64,000 bases of DNA. Source: Lachnospiraceae bacterium. GTDB taxonomy: Bacteria; Bacillota; Clostridia; Lachnospirales; Lachnospiraceae. Both the position numbers and the translations under genes were made by a program. A model generated the notes under the pieces. It was not told the origin of the DNA, searched no databases, and saw only the letters and a list, made by a program, of their open reading frames with translations. The stretch spans positions 1-64,000 of the forward strand of contig JAAWBX010000038.1 in NCBI GenBank assembly GCA_022792885.1. Direction: 5' to 3'. Positions 41,218-50,795 of the stretch are shown here, one piece after another; positions within the stretch are counted from its first letter, which is position 1, and each line of letters opens with the position of its first letter.

Positions 41218-42384
41218 CTAAGCGCGAATAACCCGCACACGGAACACTCCGTTAATCTCCATCAGGCGTTTCACGGTTTCTTCCGTCACATCCTGATCCG
41301 TGTTGATCAGCGTATAAGCCACGTTTCCCTTGCTCTTATTGCCCAGATCCACGATATTGATCCCCTGATCCGCCAAAACACTGGTAAACTGGCTGATCAT
41401 ATTCGGAATGTTCTCGTTGAAGATCGCAATCCGGCAGGGCCCTTCCAACGGCCCGAAATCGCAGTTCGGATAATTGACCGAATTGCGGATATTGCCGTTC
41501 TCCAGGTAATCCATCGTCTCCTGCGCCGCCATCTCGGCACAATTTTCCTCCGATTCCTCCGTCGAAGCCCCCAGGTGAGGAAGCACCAACGTATTCTTCA
41601 TATTCACGGACCTGGCGTTGGGGAAATCCGACACGTATTTGCGCACGCGCCCGGCCTCCAACGCTTCCTCCAGCGCTTCCTCGTCAATCAGAATATCGCG
41701 GGCAAAATTCAGCACCGCAACGCCTTCCTTCATGCTCTCGATCGCTTTGCGGTCGATCATTCCCTTCGTGCTGTCCATCGCCGGCACATGCACCGTCACA
41801 TAATCGCACTCGCCCAGAAGCTGATACAGATCCTTACAATGGTTAACATGGCGGGACAGACGCCAGGCGTTATCCACGGACAGATACGGATCGTACCCCA
41901 GCACTTTCATGCCAAGGTTGGTGGCCGCGTTCGCCACCATAACGCCGATGGCGCCCAGACCGATCACCCCCAGCGTTTTCCCGTAGATCTCCGTGCCGGC
42001 AAACTGTTTCTTCGCTTTCTCGGCATCCTTCGCGATATTTTTGTCCTCCCGCTCGGCCTCGATCCACTCGATGCCGCCGTGTATATCCCTGGCCGCCATC
42101 AAAAGCCCCGCGATCACCAGTTCCTTTACGGCGTTGGCATTCGCGCCGGGCGTATTAAACACCACAATCCCGCGCTTCGCGTAATCTTCCAGCGGAATAT
42201 TGTTGACCCCGGCTCCGGCTCTGGCCACGCAGAGCAAAGAATCCGACACTTCCATCTCATGCATGACGGCGCTGCGAACCAGAATCGCATCCGCCTCCCC
42301 TGCCTCTTTTGTGAACTCGTATTTCCCTTCCATCCGGGCGGTCCCCTGCGGGGAGATCGCATTCAAACAATGTACTTTATACAT
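41218..42384 (-). CDS. serA: Phosphoglycerate dehydrogenase with ACT domain
   Basis: 388 residues from ATG 42384 (GGAGGG five bases upstream). The NAD-binding Rossmann motif G-V-I-G-L-G-A-I-G and the catalytic-region strand V-L-P-H-L-G-A-S-T-E-E are present. The last 75 residues form an ACT domain (N-M-I-S-Q-F-T-S-V-L-A-D-Q-G-I-N-I), which probably senses serine. It oxidises 3-phosphoglycerate, the first step of serine synthesis. Starts two bases after serC. Confidence 0.94.
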   Translation of the reverse strand: MYKVHCLNAISPQGTARMEGKYEFTKEAGEADAILVRSAVMHEMEVSDSLLCVARAGAGVNNIPLEDYAKRGIVVFNTPGANANAVKELVIAGLLMAARDIHGGIEWIEAEREDKNIAKDAEKAKKQFAGTEIYGKTLGVIGLGAIGVMVANAATNLGMKVLGYDPYLSVDNAWRLSRHVNHCKDLYQLLGECDYVTVHVPAMDSTKGMIDRKAIESMKEGVAVLNFARDILIDEEALEEALEAGRVRKYVSDFPNARSVNMKNTLVLPHLGASTEESEENCAEMAAQETMDYLENGNIRNSVNYPNCDFGPLEGPCRIAIFNENIPNMISQFTSVLADQGINIVDLGNKSKGNVAYTLINTDQDVTEETVKRLMEINGVFRVRVIRA

Positions 42385-42385
42385 A

Positions 42386-43477
42386 TCAGCCCTCCTGCCT
42401 GTGCGCGGCCTCAAAATCCCGCATAAACGCCACCAGCTTTTCCACGCCTTCCTTCGGCATCGCATTGTACAAACTGGCGCGCATGCCTCCTACGGTCCGA
42501 TGGCCTTTCAGATTCACAAAACCGGCCGCCGTTGCTTCCTTAATAAAAAGCGCGTCGAGCTCCTGATCGCCGGTCACAAAAGGCACATTCATCAAAGAAC
42601 GGTCCTCCTTTCTGACCGTACCCTTAAACAGACGGCTCCCGTCCAGATAATCGTACAGGATCTTCGCCTTCTCCTCGTTGCGGGCCTTCATCGCTTCCAG
42701 GCCGCCCATCGCCTTCAGCCATTTAAACACTTTCCCGCAGATATAAATGTTATAACAGGGCGGCGTATTGTAAAGAGAATCCGCATCCGCATGCGTCTTA
42801 TATTTCAACATGGTCGGCGTCGCCGGATACACGTCGTCCCGAATCAGATCTTCCCGGATAATCACGATGGTCACGCCGGCCGGACCCACGTTCTTCTGCA
42901 CGCCGCCCCAGATCACGCCGTATTTTTCCACGTCCACCGGTTCGGACAGGAAACAGGACGACACGTCCGCCACCAGAGTCTTCCCCTTTGTATCAGGCAG
43001 TTCATGGAACAAAGTTCCGTAAATAGTATTATTCTGACAAATATATACGTAATCGGCATCCTCGTCGACGGGAAGATCGGAACAGTCCGGAATATACGAA
43101 TACGTCTGATCCGCGCTGGAGGCAATACATTTCACGTTCCCGTACTTCTTCGCTTCCTCATATGCCTTCTTCGCCCACTGGCCGGTCACGATATAATCGG
43201 CCGTACCGTTTTTCATTAAGTTCATGGGAATCATGGCAAACTGAGTGTTGCCGCCGCCCTGCAAAAACAGCACCTTATAATGATCCGGAATTCCCATCAG
43301 ATCCCGCAGGTCTCTCTCCGCCTCATGAAGAATCTCCTCAAAAACCTTCGACCGGTGGCTCATCTCCATCACGGACATGCCGCTCCCCCGGTAATCCAGC
43401 ATCTCGGTTGCCGCTTCCTTCAGCACTTCTTCCGGCAGTACGGCCGGACCCGCGGAAAAATTATATACTCTGCTCAT
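42386..43477 (-). CDS. serC: Phosphoserine aminotransferase
   Basis: 363 residues. The start Y-N-F-S-A-G-P-A-V-L-P, then L-Q-G-G-G-N-T-Q-F and the PLP lysine in W-G-G-V-Q-K-N-V-G-P-A-G are diagnostic. It makes phosphoserine from 3-phosphohydroxypyruvate and glutamate. It is the first gene of the serC-serA-DUF1015 unit; no serB is present in the window. AAAGGAGG lies before the ATG. Confidence 0.95.
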   Translation of the reverse strand: MSRVYNFSAGPAVLPEEVLKEAATEMLDYRGSGMSVMEMSHRSKVFEEILHEAERDLRDLMGIPDHYKVLFLQGGGNTQFAMIPMNLMKNGTADYIVTGQWAKKAYEEAKKYGNVKCIASSADQTYSYIPDCSDLPVDEDADYVYICQNNTIYGTLFHELPDTKGKTLVADVSSCFLSEPVDVEKYGVIWGGVQKNVGPAGVTIVIIREDLIRDDVYPATPTMLKYKTHADADSLYNTPPCYNIYICGKVFKWLKAMGGLEAMKARNEEKAKILYDYLDGSRLFKGTVRKEDRSLMNVPFVTGDQELDALFIKEATAAGFVNLKGHRTVGGMRASLYNAMPKEGVEKLVAFMRDFEAAHRQEG

Positions 43478-43525
43478 AATTTCCTCCTTTTTCTTATCGC
43501 TCTGTTTATCTTCGGAAAACCTGAA

Positions 43526-43559
43526 AGGAAGAGCCGCTTCTTAAGAAGCAGCCCTTCCT
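43526..43559 (-). terminator. Hairpin terminator between yajC and serC
   Basis: A 15-base stem (AGGAAG..CTTCCT, with G-U pairs) and a TTAA loop. Only TT directly follows on the minus strand, with a further TTTT seven bases later. Confidence 0.6.
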
Positions 43560-43568
43560 GGAATCCTG

Positions 43569-43883
43569 TTATTCTACCGGTCCCTTGGCCTTCTCCACCT
43601 CAACGATCGCCGCCTTGTCCATCGGAATCCGACAGTTCTTGTTGCTGCCAAACTCAACGATCACCATGTCTTCCGTGATATCGATAACCTCCCCGTAAAA
43701 ACCGCTGGTCGTCTTGACGCTGTCGCCGATCTCCAGAGCCTGCATCATCTCCTCCATGGCCTTCTTCTGCTTCTTCTGCGGGCGCACCGCCATAAAATAC
43801 ATCACTCCTACCAGAAATACAATGTAGATGATCCAGAAGCTGGGGCCCATTGCCGTTGCCGTCACATAATTCATAAATTTCAT
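43569..43883 (-). CDS. yajC: Preprotein translocase subunit YajC
   Basis: 104 residues. One membrane helix (about 14-33) is followed by R-P-Q-K-K-Q-K-K-A-M-E-E-M and the conserved G-D-S-V-K-T-T-S-G-F-Y-G-E-V fold. It is a SecDF-associated subunit; the neighbouring tgt and secDF genes form the classic cluster. Starts six bases after tgt. Confidence 0.93.
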   Translation of the reverse strand: MKFMNYVTATAMGPSFWIIYIVFLVGVMYFMAVRPQKKQKKAMEEMMQALEIGDSVKTTSGFYGEVIDITEDMVIVEFGSNKNCRIPMDKAAIVEVEKAKGPVE

Positions 43884-43888
43884 TCCTC

Positions 43889-45022
43889 CTAATTCTCGTC
43901 TGACAGAAGCCCTGCCAGCTTATGTTTCTTATATTCCGAATAGCGCCCTTCTTCAATCGCCAGACGAATCTCTTCCATCATTCTATTATAAAAATACAAA
44001 TTATGCAAGACGCAAAGTCGCATCCCGAGCATTTCTTTCGCTTTCAGCAAATGCCGGATGTAGCCGCGCGAATATCTTTGGCAGGCCGGACAGCCGCAGC
44101 CTTCTTCAATCGGGCGTTCGTCCCTCTCATATCTGGCGTTAAAAAGATTGCGTTTCCCCTGGTTTGTATACACATGTCCATGCCGTCCGTTGCGTGAAGG
44201 GTATACGCAGTCGAAGAAATCTACGCCCCGGTCCACGGCCTCCAGGATGTTGGCCGGCGTGCCGACGCCCATTAAATACACCGGTTTGTCCTCCGGCAGA
44301 TAAGGTACCGTCACATCCAGGATATGATACATTTCCTCATGAGTCTCGCCCACCGCCAATCCGCCCAGCGCGTATCCGTCCAGATCCATCTCCGCGATCC
44401 GTTTCGCGTGTTCGATCCGGATATCCGAGAAGGTCCCTCCCTGGTTGATCCCGAACAGCATCTGGTTCGGATTGATCGTATCCGGCAGGCGATTTAAGCG
44501 GACCAGTTCCTCCCGGCAGCGAAGAAGCCAGCGGCCGGTCCGGTCGACCGAAGCCTGCATATATTCCCGGGTCGCCGGATAAGGCGGGCATTCGTCAAAA
44601 GCCATGGCGATCGTCGAAGCCAGATTGGACTGAATGCGCATGCTCTCCTCCGGTCCCATAAAAATCTTCCGGCCGTCCACATGGGAATGGAAATACACGC
44701 CCTCCTCCTTAATCTTGCGCAGATCTGTCAGGGAAAATACCTGAAACCCGCCGGAATCCGTTAAAATCGGCCGTTTCCAGGACATGAACTTATGCAGACC
44801 CCCCATCTGCTTCACGATCTCGTCGCCCGGGCGCACATGTAGATGATAGGTATTGGACAACTCCACCTGAGTCCCGATGCGCTCCAGATCCTCCGTGGAA
44901 ACCGCGCCTTTCACGGCCGCCGCCGTACCCACATTCATAAATACCGGCGTCTGGATCACGCCATGGACGGTCGTCATCTCGGCTCTTTTGGCTCTCCCGT
45001 CTTTCTTCTTTATCTGATACAT
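43889..45022 (-). CDS. tgt: Queuine tRNA-ribosyltransferase
   Basis: 377 residues. The substrate loop D-S-G-G-F-Q-V-F-S-L, the nucleophile region D-C-V-Y-P-S-R-N-G-R-H-G and the zinc site C-G-C-P-A-C with a later His are intact. It inserts a 7-deazaguanine precursor at tRNA position 34. Five bases separate it from secDF. Confidence 0.95.
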   Translation of the reverse strand: MYQIKKKDGRAKRAEMTTVHGVIQTPVFMNVGTAAAVKGAVSTEDLERIGTQVELSNTYHLHVRPGDEIVKQMGGLHKFMSWKRPILTDSGGFQVFSLTDLRKIKEEGVYFHSHVDGRKIFMGPEESMRIQSNLASTIAMAFDECPPYPATREYMQASVDRTGRWLLRCREELVRLNRLPDTINPNQMLFGINQGGTFSDIRIEHAKRIAEMDLDGYALGGLAVGETHEEMYHILDVTVPYLPEDKPVYLMGVGTPANILEAVDRGVDFFDCVYPSRNGRHGHVYTNQGKRNLFNARYERDERPIEEGCGCPACQRYSRGYIRHLLKAKEMLGMRLCVLHNLYFYNRMMEEIRLAIEEGRYSEYKKHKLAGLLSDEN

Positions 45023-45027
45023 GCTTC

Positions 45028-47205
45028 CTATTCACTTTCTTTCACGAATTTCGTGCGGAACAGATACCACAGAGAACCGGTCAGGCATACGGACGAAAAT
45101 GTGCCGCACAAAATCCCCACCATCAAAGGCAGCGCAAATTCACGGATCGCCGTTACGCCCATCACATACAATACGACGACCATAACCAACGTAGTCAACG
45201 ACGTATACACGCTTCGGCTCAGCGTCTCCGTCACGCTCAAGTTGACAAGCTCTTTCAGATCGCCCTTCAGACGACTCTCCTTTAAATGTTCCCGCACACG
45301 GTCAAAAATAACGATCGTGGCGTTGATCGAATATCCGACGATCGTCAGGGCGCAGGCGATAAACGTGTTGCCCACCGACCAGCGGAACACCGCATAAAAC
45401 GTAATAACCACAAATACGTCATGCACCAGAGCCAGCACGGCGCTGGCGCCGAAACGAATATCCTTAAAGCGGAACCAGATATAAAGAAGCATGCAGATGC
45501 CTGCCAGGACCACGGACACCACCGCGTCCCGCTTCATCTCGCTGCTGACCGTAGCGCTGATGCTCTCCGCCGTGATCTTCTCCCTGTCCACGCCAAACCG
45601 CTCTTCCAGAGCCGCGTTCAGCGCTTCCCTCTCTTCCACGCTTAACGTCCGCGTCTTAATAATGACCTCCGTGGTGCGATCCACCTTCTGCGCCTCCACC
45701 TGCGTGTTACCGACCGCTTCCTTCACGACCGGCACGACCTCATTGGAGATCTCATCCAACGTCATATCCTCGCCGAACGTCACGTTCGTCGAAGTTCCGC
45801 CCTGAAATTCCAGGCTGTAATTCAGCGCGCTCTTGTCGTTCCCCGCCCCGTAAAATACCATGGTGCCGATCCCGACGGCGATCACCAGACCGGAAACGGC
45901 AAAAAAGAGCTTCTTTCTTCCCACAAAATCCACCGTCGTCCGGCTCTTCGCGCTCCCGTAAAACTTCTTATCGGTGAATCCCGCCTGATACAATGCGTTC
46001 AGGACAAATTTCGTAACGACCAGAGCCGTAAACATGGAGATCACAATACCCAAAGCCAGCGTCTGAGCAAAACCTTTGATCGTGCCGGAACCTTTCCACA
46101 ACAGAATCAACGCCGCGATCAGAGTCGTAATGTTGCCGTCCACAATCGCCGACAAAGCTTTGGAAAAACCGTCGTGAATCGCCAGTTTTACCGATTTGCC
46201 CCCCGCGATCTCCTCCCGGATCCGGGCAAAAATAATCACGTTGGCATCCACCGCCATCCCGATGCCCAGGATAATGCCGGCAATGCCGGGCAGCGTCAGG
46301 GTAAGCTCAAAACCGCTGATCGCCATTACGGTCAATGCCACATAGATCAGAAGCGCCACGGAGGCCGCAAGGCCCGGGATCAGATAGATCCCGCACATCA
46401 GAAGAATCACCAGGCCCAACCCGATCGCACCGGCCTTTAAACTCGTAGCGATGGCTTCCTCGCCCAGCTTGGCTCCCACCACGGTAGAACGGGCTTCCCT
46501 CAGTTCCAAAGGCAGCGCCCCGATCCGAATCGTCGTTGCCAGCGTATCCGCCGCTTCCATACTCGCGATATGTTCAATGGTACATTGACCGCCGGTAATC
46601 ACGCTGTTGACCGTCGGAGCACTCACGTTTTCGCCGTCATATACGATATAAATGACCTTTCCAAGGAATTTTTCCGTCGCCTCGGCAAACAGCCTGGCTC
46701 CCTCTTCATTCATGGTCAGTTCCACGACATATTCAATGGCGCCGGTAGTCGAGTTTCTTCGATATCCCGCCTGGGCCCCGGTAATCACCTCGCCGGTCAT
46801 GATCACGTTCCGGTCCGGATCCAGAAACTGCAGCGTACCCGGCGTGCCCAGCTCCGAAAGAATCGCGTTGGCGTCGCTGACGCCGGGAATATCCACATTG
46901 ATCCGATTGGAGCCTTCCTTATAAACCTCGGCCTCCGTACTGTAGCCTTCCACACGTTTCTGAAGCTTATAAATGGTATCGCTCAAATCACTGGCCGAAG
47001 GATCCGCCTGCGCCGCCTCATACGTGATGCTGACGCCGCCGGCCAGGTCCAGACCCAGCCTGATATCGCTGGCGCTTCCGCTTCCATACCGGTCAAAACC
47101 GAATACCGCGCCGTATCCGCATAAAACAGCGAAAAGAATCACCGCGATCAGCTTGGCCGCTCCCTTTCCCCGGGTATTCTTTCCCGAATAACCTGTCTTA
47201 CTCAT
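45028..47205 (-). CDS. secDF: Fused protein translocase subunit SecDF
   Basis: 725 residues, SecD and SecF in one chain. The SecD half has D-L-A-G-G-V-S-I-T-Y-E, a periplasmic P1 region and G-M-A-V-D-A-N-V-I-I-F-A-R-I-R-E-E near residue 320. The SecF half has S-L-E-F-Q-G-G-T near 470 and S-I-N-A-T-I-V-I-F-D-R-V-R-E near 645. About 12 membrane segments. It uses the proton or sodium gradient to pull exported proteins through SecYEG. Its start overlaps the stop of the SCIFF maturase by four bases. Confidence 0.95.
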   Translation of the reverse strand: MSKTGYSGKNTRGKGAAKLIAVILFAVLCGYGAVFGFDRYGSGSASDIRLGLDLAGGVSITYEAAQADPSASDLSDTIYKLQKRVEGYSTEAEVYKEGSNRINVDIPGVSDANAILSELGTPGTLQFLDPDRNVIMTGEVITGAQAGYRRNSTTGAIEYVVELTMNEEGARLFAEATEKFLGKVIYIVYDGENVSAPTVNSVITGGQCTIEHIASMEAADTLATTIRIGALPLELREARSTVVGAKLGEEAIATSLKAGAIGLGLVILLMCGIYLIPGLAASVALLIYVALTVMAISGFELTLTLPGIAGIILGIGMAVDANVIIFARIREEIAGGKSVKLAIHDGFSKALSAIVDGNITTLIAALILLWKGSGTIKGFAQTLALGIVISMFTALVVTKFVLNALYQAGFTDKKFYGSAKSRTTVDFVGRKKLFFAVSGLVIAVGIGTMVFYGAGNDKSALNYSLEFQGGTSTNVTFGEDMTLDEISNEVVPVVKEAVGNTQVEAQKVDRTTEVIIKTRTLSVEEREALNAALEERFGVDREKITAESISATVSSEMKRDAVVSVVLAGICMLLYIWFRFKDIRFGASAVLALVHDVFVVITFYAVFRWSVGNTFIACALTIVGYSINATIVIFDRVREHLKESRLKGDLKELVNLSVTETLSRSVYTSLTTLVMVVVLYVMGVTAIREFALPLMVGILCGTFSSVCLTGSLWYLFRTKFVKESE

Positions 47206-48566
47206 GATTCTTCCTCCTCATCCGCCAGAGCCGCCTGAATCATAATGGCGCACTCGATCCGTTTCCGCTGCATTTCACAGCCAATATCGTAGGCATCCGT
47301 AATGGAACCGTGAAATTTATAAGAATTCGCCGCGCAGCCGCCGCTGCAATAAAACCTGGCGAAACAATCCCGGCATTTTTCTTTGGCGTAAACGTTGCAG
47401 AGTTTAAACTCGTCCACCTTCTCGGCGTTCGTGATACCTTCCTCCACATTACCTAACAAAAATCCTTCCTCTCCCACGAACTGATGGCAGGGATAAAGGT
47501 CCCCCCAGGGCGTCACCGCCAGATATTCCGTACCGGAACCGCAGCCCGACAGGCGTTTCGCCACGCAGGGACCCTGATTCAGATCCAGCATAAAATGAAA
47601 GAACGTAAATCCCCGCCCCTCCTTCGCACGCTTTACATACTCCACGGCCAGCTTATCGTACTCTTCCATAATCTTCGGAAGATCTTCCTCGCGGATGGCA
47701 TAAGGTTCCTCCGGCGCCGCGACTACCGGCTCCATGGACATCCGGTCGAAACCCAGATCCGCGTAATGCAAAACGTCCTTTGAAAAATCCAGATTATGAC
47801 GGGTAAATGTCCCTCTTACATAATATTGCCCTTCCCGCCCGGCCGCAAACTTCCGGAATTTGGGGACGATAATATCATAGCTTCCCTTCCCGCTCCGGGT
47901 GGGCCTCATGGCGTCGTTGACTTCTTTCCTGCCGTCCAGGCTGAGCACCACGTTACTCATCTCCCGGTTGCAGAACTCTATCACTTCCTCGTCCAGAAGC
48001 ATCCCGTTCGTCGTCAGCGTAAAGCGGAATTTTTTATGATGCGCCTCCTCCTGAGACCGGCCGTAAGCCACCAGCCTCCTGACCACATCCCAGTTCATCA
48101 AAGGCTCGCCGCCAAAAAAATCCACTTCCAAATTTACCCGTTTCCCGGAATTAGCAATCAGAAAATCCAGCGCCTTTTTCCCGACCTCATAGCTCATCAG
48201 CGCCCGATGTCCGTGATACTCGCCTTCTTCCGCAAAACAGTAGCGGCAGGCCAGGTTGCAATCATGGGCCACATGCAGGCAAAGCGCTTTCACCACCGTC
48301 TGACGCTTCTTAAAATCACCGATATATTCCTCATAAACATCCCCGGTAAACAATTCCTCCCGGGCGATCAGTTCTTCAATCTCGGAAAGGGCCTCGCAGA
48401 CCTCATCCGCCGGATATTTCTTCTCCAACTCTTCCCGGACTTCCTCTTTCGTGCGGTCCTCATACAGCGCCACCGCGTCGTATACCACCTCGTCCACCAC
48501 ATGAACGGCCCCGCTGCACACGTCCATCACGATATGGTACCCGTTATTCTTATACTGATGAATCAT
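47202..48566 (-). CDS. scfB: SCIFF ranthipeptide maturase (radical SAM, SPASM)
   Basis: 454 residues. The radical SAM cluster cysteines are Cys103, Cys107 and Cys110 (C-N-L-A-C-R-Y-C). An N-terminal RiPP-recognition-like region precedes them, and the SPASM end holds many cysteines, including C-R-D-C-F-A-R-F-Y-C-S-G-G-C. It forms thioether cross-links between cysteines and other residues of the SCIFF peptide encoded just upstream. Its end overlaps the secDF start, a linkage typical of Clostridia. GGAG lies before the ATG. Confidence 0.95.
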   Translation of the reverse strand: MIHQYKNNGYHIVMDVCSGAVHVVDEVVYDAVALYEDRTKEEVREELEKKYPADEVCEALSEIEELIAREELFTGDVYEEYIGDFKKRQTVVKALCLHVAHDCNLACRYCFAEEGEYHGHRALMSYEVGKKALDFLIANSGKRVNLEVDFFGGEPLMNWDVVRRLVAYGRSQEEAHHKKFRFTLTTNGMLLDEEVIEFCNREMSNVVLSLDGRKEVNDAMRPTRSGKGSYDIIVPKFRKFAAGREGQYYVRGTFTRHNLDFSKDVLHYADLGFDRMSMEPVVAAPEEPYAIREEDLPKIMEEYDKLAVEYVKRAKEGRGFTFFHFMLDLNQGPCVAKRLSGCGSGTEYLAVTPWGDLYPCHQFVGEEGFLLGNVEEGITNAEKVDEFKLCNVYAKEKCRDCFARFYCSGGCAANSYKFHGSITDAYDIGCEMQRKRIECAIMIQAALADEEEES

Positions 48567-48589
48567 ACGTTCTCCTCATCCTCTGCACG

Positions 48590-48627
48590 GTAAGAAGGAC
48601 ACTCTGCAAGCAGAGTGTCCTTCTTAC
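48590..48627 (-). terminator. Perfect 18-base inverted repeat between peptide and maturase genes
   Basis: GTAAGAAGGACACTCTGC and its exact complement are separated by two bases. No T-run follows, so it is more likely an mRNA-stabilising or partial-termination element than a full terminator. It would let the peptide gene be expressed well above the maturase. Confidence 0.7.
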
Positions 48628-48641
48628 ATTCGTTCTCCGAA

Positions 48642-48788
48642 TTATCTGTCTTTGTTCTCACAGGACTGATTCCCCACCGTGCAGGACGTCTTGCACGCGG
48701 ACTGGCAGGACGTCTGGCACTCGCCGCATCCGCCTTTCTTCATCGTATTCTTCAGAACTCCGTTCGTCAACGTCTTTACTTTTTTCAT
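48642..48788 (-). CDS. scfA: SCIFF six-cysteine ranthipeptide precursor
   Basis: 48 residues from ATG 48788, with GGGAGG upstream. The sequence ends with six cysteines at 21, 24, 28, 32, 36 and 43 (pattern G-G-C-G-E-C-Q-T-S-C-Q-S-A-C-K-T-S-C), exactly the conserved six-cysteines-in-forty-five SCIFF core. The N-terminus M-K-K-V-K-T-L is the recognition leader. It is modified by the maturase encoded 75 bases downstream. The family is nearly universal in Clostridia but the peptide's role is unknown. A sigma-A promoter lies 40 bases upstream. Confidence 0.95.
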   Translation of the reverse strand: MKKVKTLTNGVLKNTMKKGGCGECQTSCQSACKTSCTVGNQSCENKDR

Positions 48789-48827
48789 AATGGTCTTCCT
48801 CCCTTTTTCTACTATCGCATTTCTTTT

Positions 48828-48855
48828 ACTATAACATATCTTTTCGATTTTTCAA
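48828..48855 (-). promoter_or_regulatory. Promoter of the SCIFF operon
   Basis: Minus-strand -35 TTGAAA (48850-48855) and -10 TATAGT (48828-48833), 16-base spacer, 40 bases before the scfA ATG. Confidence 0.6.
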
Positions 48856-48895
48856 TCTTTTTCCTTCCGCAAACATCCGCGGGAACCGTCGGATC

Positions 48896-50167
48896 TCACT
48901 CTTCCTCTTCCGGCAACGGCTCGGGCAGATACATATGGATCCACTCGATCCGGTTGTTATCCATCTTATCCACCAGGAAACGGATGCCCTCCCATTCGAC
49001 TTCCTCCCCCTCGTTGGGGAAATGCTCCAGAAGACCGATCAGGAAACCGCCAATGGAATCATACTCTTCCGACTCCAACTGAAGCCCCAGCAGGTCATTC
49101 AGATCATCCAGCTTCTCCGAACCCTCCACCACATATTCCATATCGCTGAGTTTCTGGACATTCTTCAGTTCTTCTTCGTCATATTCGTCTCGGATCTCGC
49201 CCACGATCTCCTCCAGAAGATCTTCCAGCGTAATCAGACCCGCCACCGCACCATATTCATCCAGTACGACCGCCATGCTGACGGTGTTCTGACGCATATC
49301 AATAAACAATTCCGATGTTTTCTTAAACTCGTAAGTAAAATACGCCTCTCTCAGATAATTCTTCAGGCAAAACTCCGTGTCCTGCTTGTAGAGCAGCAGA
49401 TCCTTCATATTGATAATGCCGACGATGTTGTCGACATTCTCCTCATAAACCGGAAGCCTGGTAAACATATCCGCCCGAAACGCTTCCATCAGTTCTTCGT
49501 AAGACGCGCTCACTTCCACGATGGACATATTGATCCGCGGCACCATAATATCTTTGGCCAGGGAATCGCCAAAATCCACCACATTGTTGATCATCTTGCG
49601 CTCTTCCTTCTCGATGATCCCTTCCTCGTGACTCACCTCCACGATCGTCCGCAATTCTTCCTCGGTGATCGTGTCGGACTTCTCATTAGGATCGATCCTC
49701 AAAATCCACAGAACGCCCCGGCTCAGAAACTCCGCCACAAACACCAACGGCGTAAAGACAATCATCAATCCCTGTACGATCCTCGCGTATCTGAGAGCCA
49801 CCCGCTCCGCGTGAATGGTCGCGGCCGTCTTCGGCGTGATCTCCCCGAAAATCAAAATGGCCAGAGTCAAAATCCCGGTCGCCACCCCCACAAACATATT
49901 GCCGAACATTCGAATTGTCAGAGTCGTGACAAGGGAGGAGGCCGACAGATTCACGATATTGTTCCCGATCAGAATCGTACTGAGCATCTTGCTTTGATTC
50001 TCCAGAATCGTAAGCAAAATATCTGCCCTCCTGTCCCCTTCCGAGGCCAGCGAGCGCAGACGCATCTTATTGGATGACATCAGCGAAGTCTCCGCGCTTG
50101 AAAAAAATGCTGACAGACCGATCAATATGAATAAACATATCAACCCGGCAGCGTCACTCGAATCCAA
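48896..50167 (-). CDS. Hemolysin-family CNNM/CBS transporter-associated protein
   Basis: 423 residues from TTG 50167, chosen for the AAGGAG eight bases upstream; an in-frame ATG at 50200 lacks a ribosome-binding site. DUF21/CNNM membrane domain (about 1-185, F-F-S-S-A-E-T-S-L, F-G-E-I-T-P-K), two CBS domains (I-M-V-P-R-I-N-M, V-V-L-D-E-Y-G-A-V-A-G-L-I-T-L-E-D-L-L-E-E) and a CorC_HlyC end. Such proteins act in Mg2+ or other cation export; the hemolysin name is historical. Confidence 0.9.
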   Translation of the reverse strand: MDSSDAAGLICLFILIGLSAFFSSAETSLMSSNKMRLRSLASEGDRRADILLTILENQSKMLSTILIGNNIVNLSASSLVTTLTIRMFGNMFVGVATGILTLAILIFGEITPKTAATIHAERVALRYARIVQGLMIVFTPLVFVAEFLSRGVLWILRIDPNEKSDTITEEELRTIVEVSHEEGIIEKEERKMINNVVDFGDSLAKDIMVPRINMSIVEVSASYEELMEAFRADMFTRLPVYEENVDNIVGIINMKDLLLYKQDTEFCLKNYLREAYFTYEFKKTSELFIDMRQNTVSMAVVLDEYGAVAGLITLEDLLEEIVGEIRDEYDEEELKNVQKLSDMEYVVEGSEKLDDLNDLLGLQLESEEYDSIGGFLIGLLEHFPNEGEEVEWEGIRFLVDKMDNNRIEWIHMYLPEPLPEEEE

Positions 50168-50327
50168 AAATTTCACTCCTTTTTCTTTTTTCATCCGCAT
50201 TATCCGAATGAAACATTATAATAAAAAAATTGTACAATACCCTACCCGGAATGTCAAGTTTTCAAGCATTTTTGAGGGGCCGTCTTCATACATTGAATCA
50301 CAGAATGAACAAGGGAGGCCCTTTTTC

Positions 50328-50690
50328 GTGCCTAAAAACACCATTCCTATCTTTTTTTTGAAAATGCTTTTTATCGCTTTTGTCCTTACCTCCGGCCTGC
50401 TCTTAGCCCTGGCCTTTCTGCTCTATCGAATGAAATGGAACGCGGGCCAGGCAACGATCGGCGTCTATGTCGTTTATTTCCTGTCCTGCTTCATCCCGGC
50501 TTTCCTGACCGGAAAAAAACTTCGTTCCCGCCGCCTCCTCTGGGGACTCGCCGTGGGCGGCCTGTATTTCGCCCTGCTTTTCCTGGTATCCGCCCTTGTC
50601 CGTACGGGTCTGTTCGCGGAACCGTCCCGGATCGCTCTCGTACTGACTATCTGTGCCGGAAGCGGCGCGCTGGGAGGCATCGCCAGCTAA
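50328..50690 (+). CDS. TIGR04086-type membrane protein
   Basis: 120 residues from GTG 50328, with GGGAGG nine bases before; the frame is open further upstream but has no ribosome-binding site and runs across the neighbouring divergent gene. Four hydrophobic segments separated by short basic loops (T-G-K-K-L-R-S-R-R-L-L-W) match the TIGR04086 family, often encoded next to yajC/scf genes in Clostridia. Function unknown. It is divergent from the CNNM gene and convergent with ilvA. Confidence 0.8.
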   Translation: MPKNTIPIFFLKMLFIAFVLTSGLLLALAFLLYRMKWNAGQATIGVYVVYFLSCFIPAFLTGKKLRSRRLLWGLAVGGLYFALLFLVSALVRTGLFAEPSRIALVLTICAGSGALGGIAS

Positions 50691-50718
50691 CGTCCCGGCC
50701 CGCGTCGCGAACAAACAA

Positions 50719-50740
50719 AGAACCGGCCGCAGCCGGTTCT
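50719..50740 (-). terminator. Terminator of ilvA
   Basis: AGAACCGGC/GCCGGTTCT stem with a four-base loop; TTGTTTGTT follows on the minus strand. It lies in the convergent gap and may serve both genes. Confidence 0.65.
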
Positions 50741-50795
50741 GACAGGCGGCCGTACGTACTTCCCGTACATACCGCCCGTGGCATATGATCTCTCC

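Noticed and set aside
50070..50327. Upstream extension of the TIGR04086-type protein
   Set aside because: It overlaps the start of the divergent CNNM gene and lacks a ribosome-binding site; the GTG at 50328 has GGGAGG and gives the family length.
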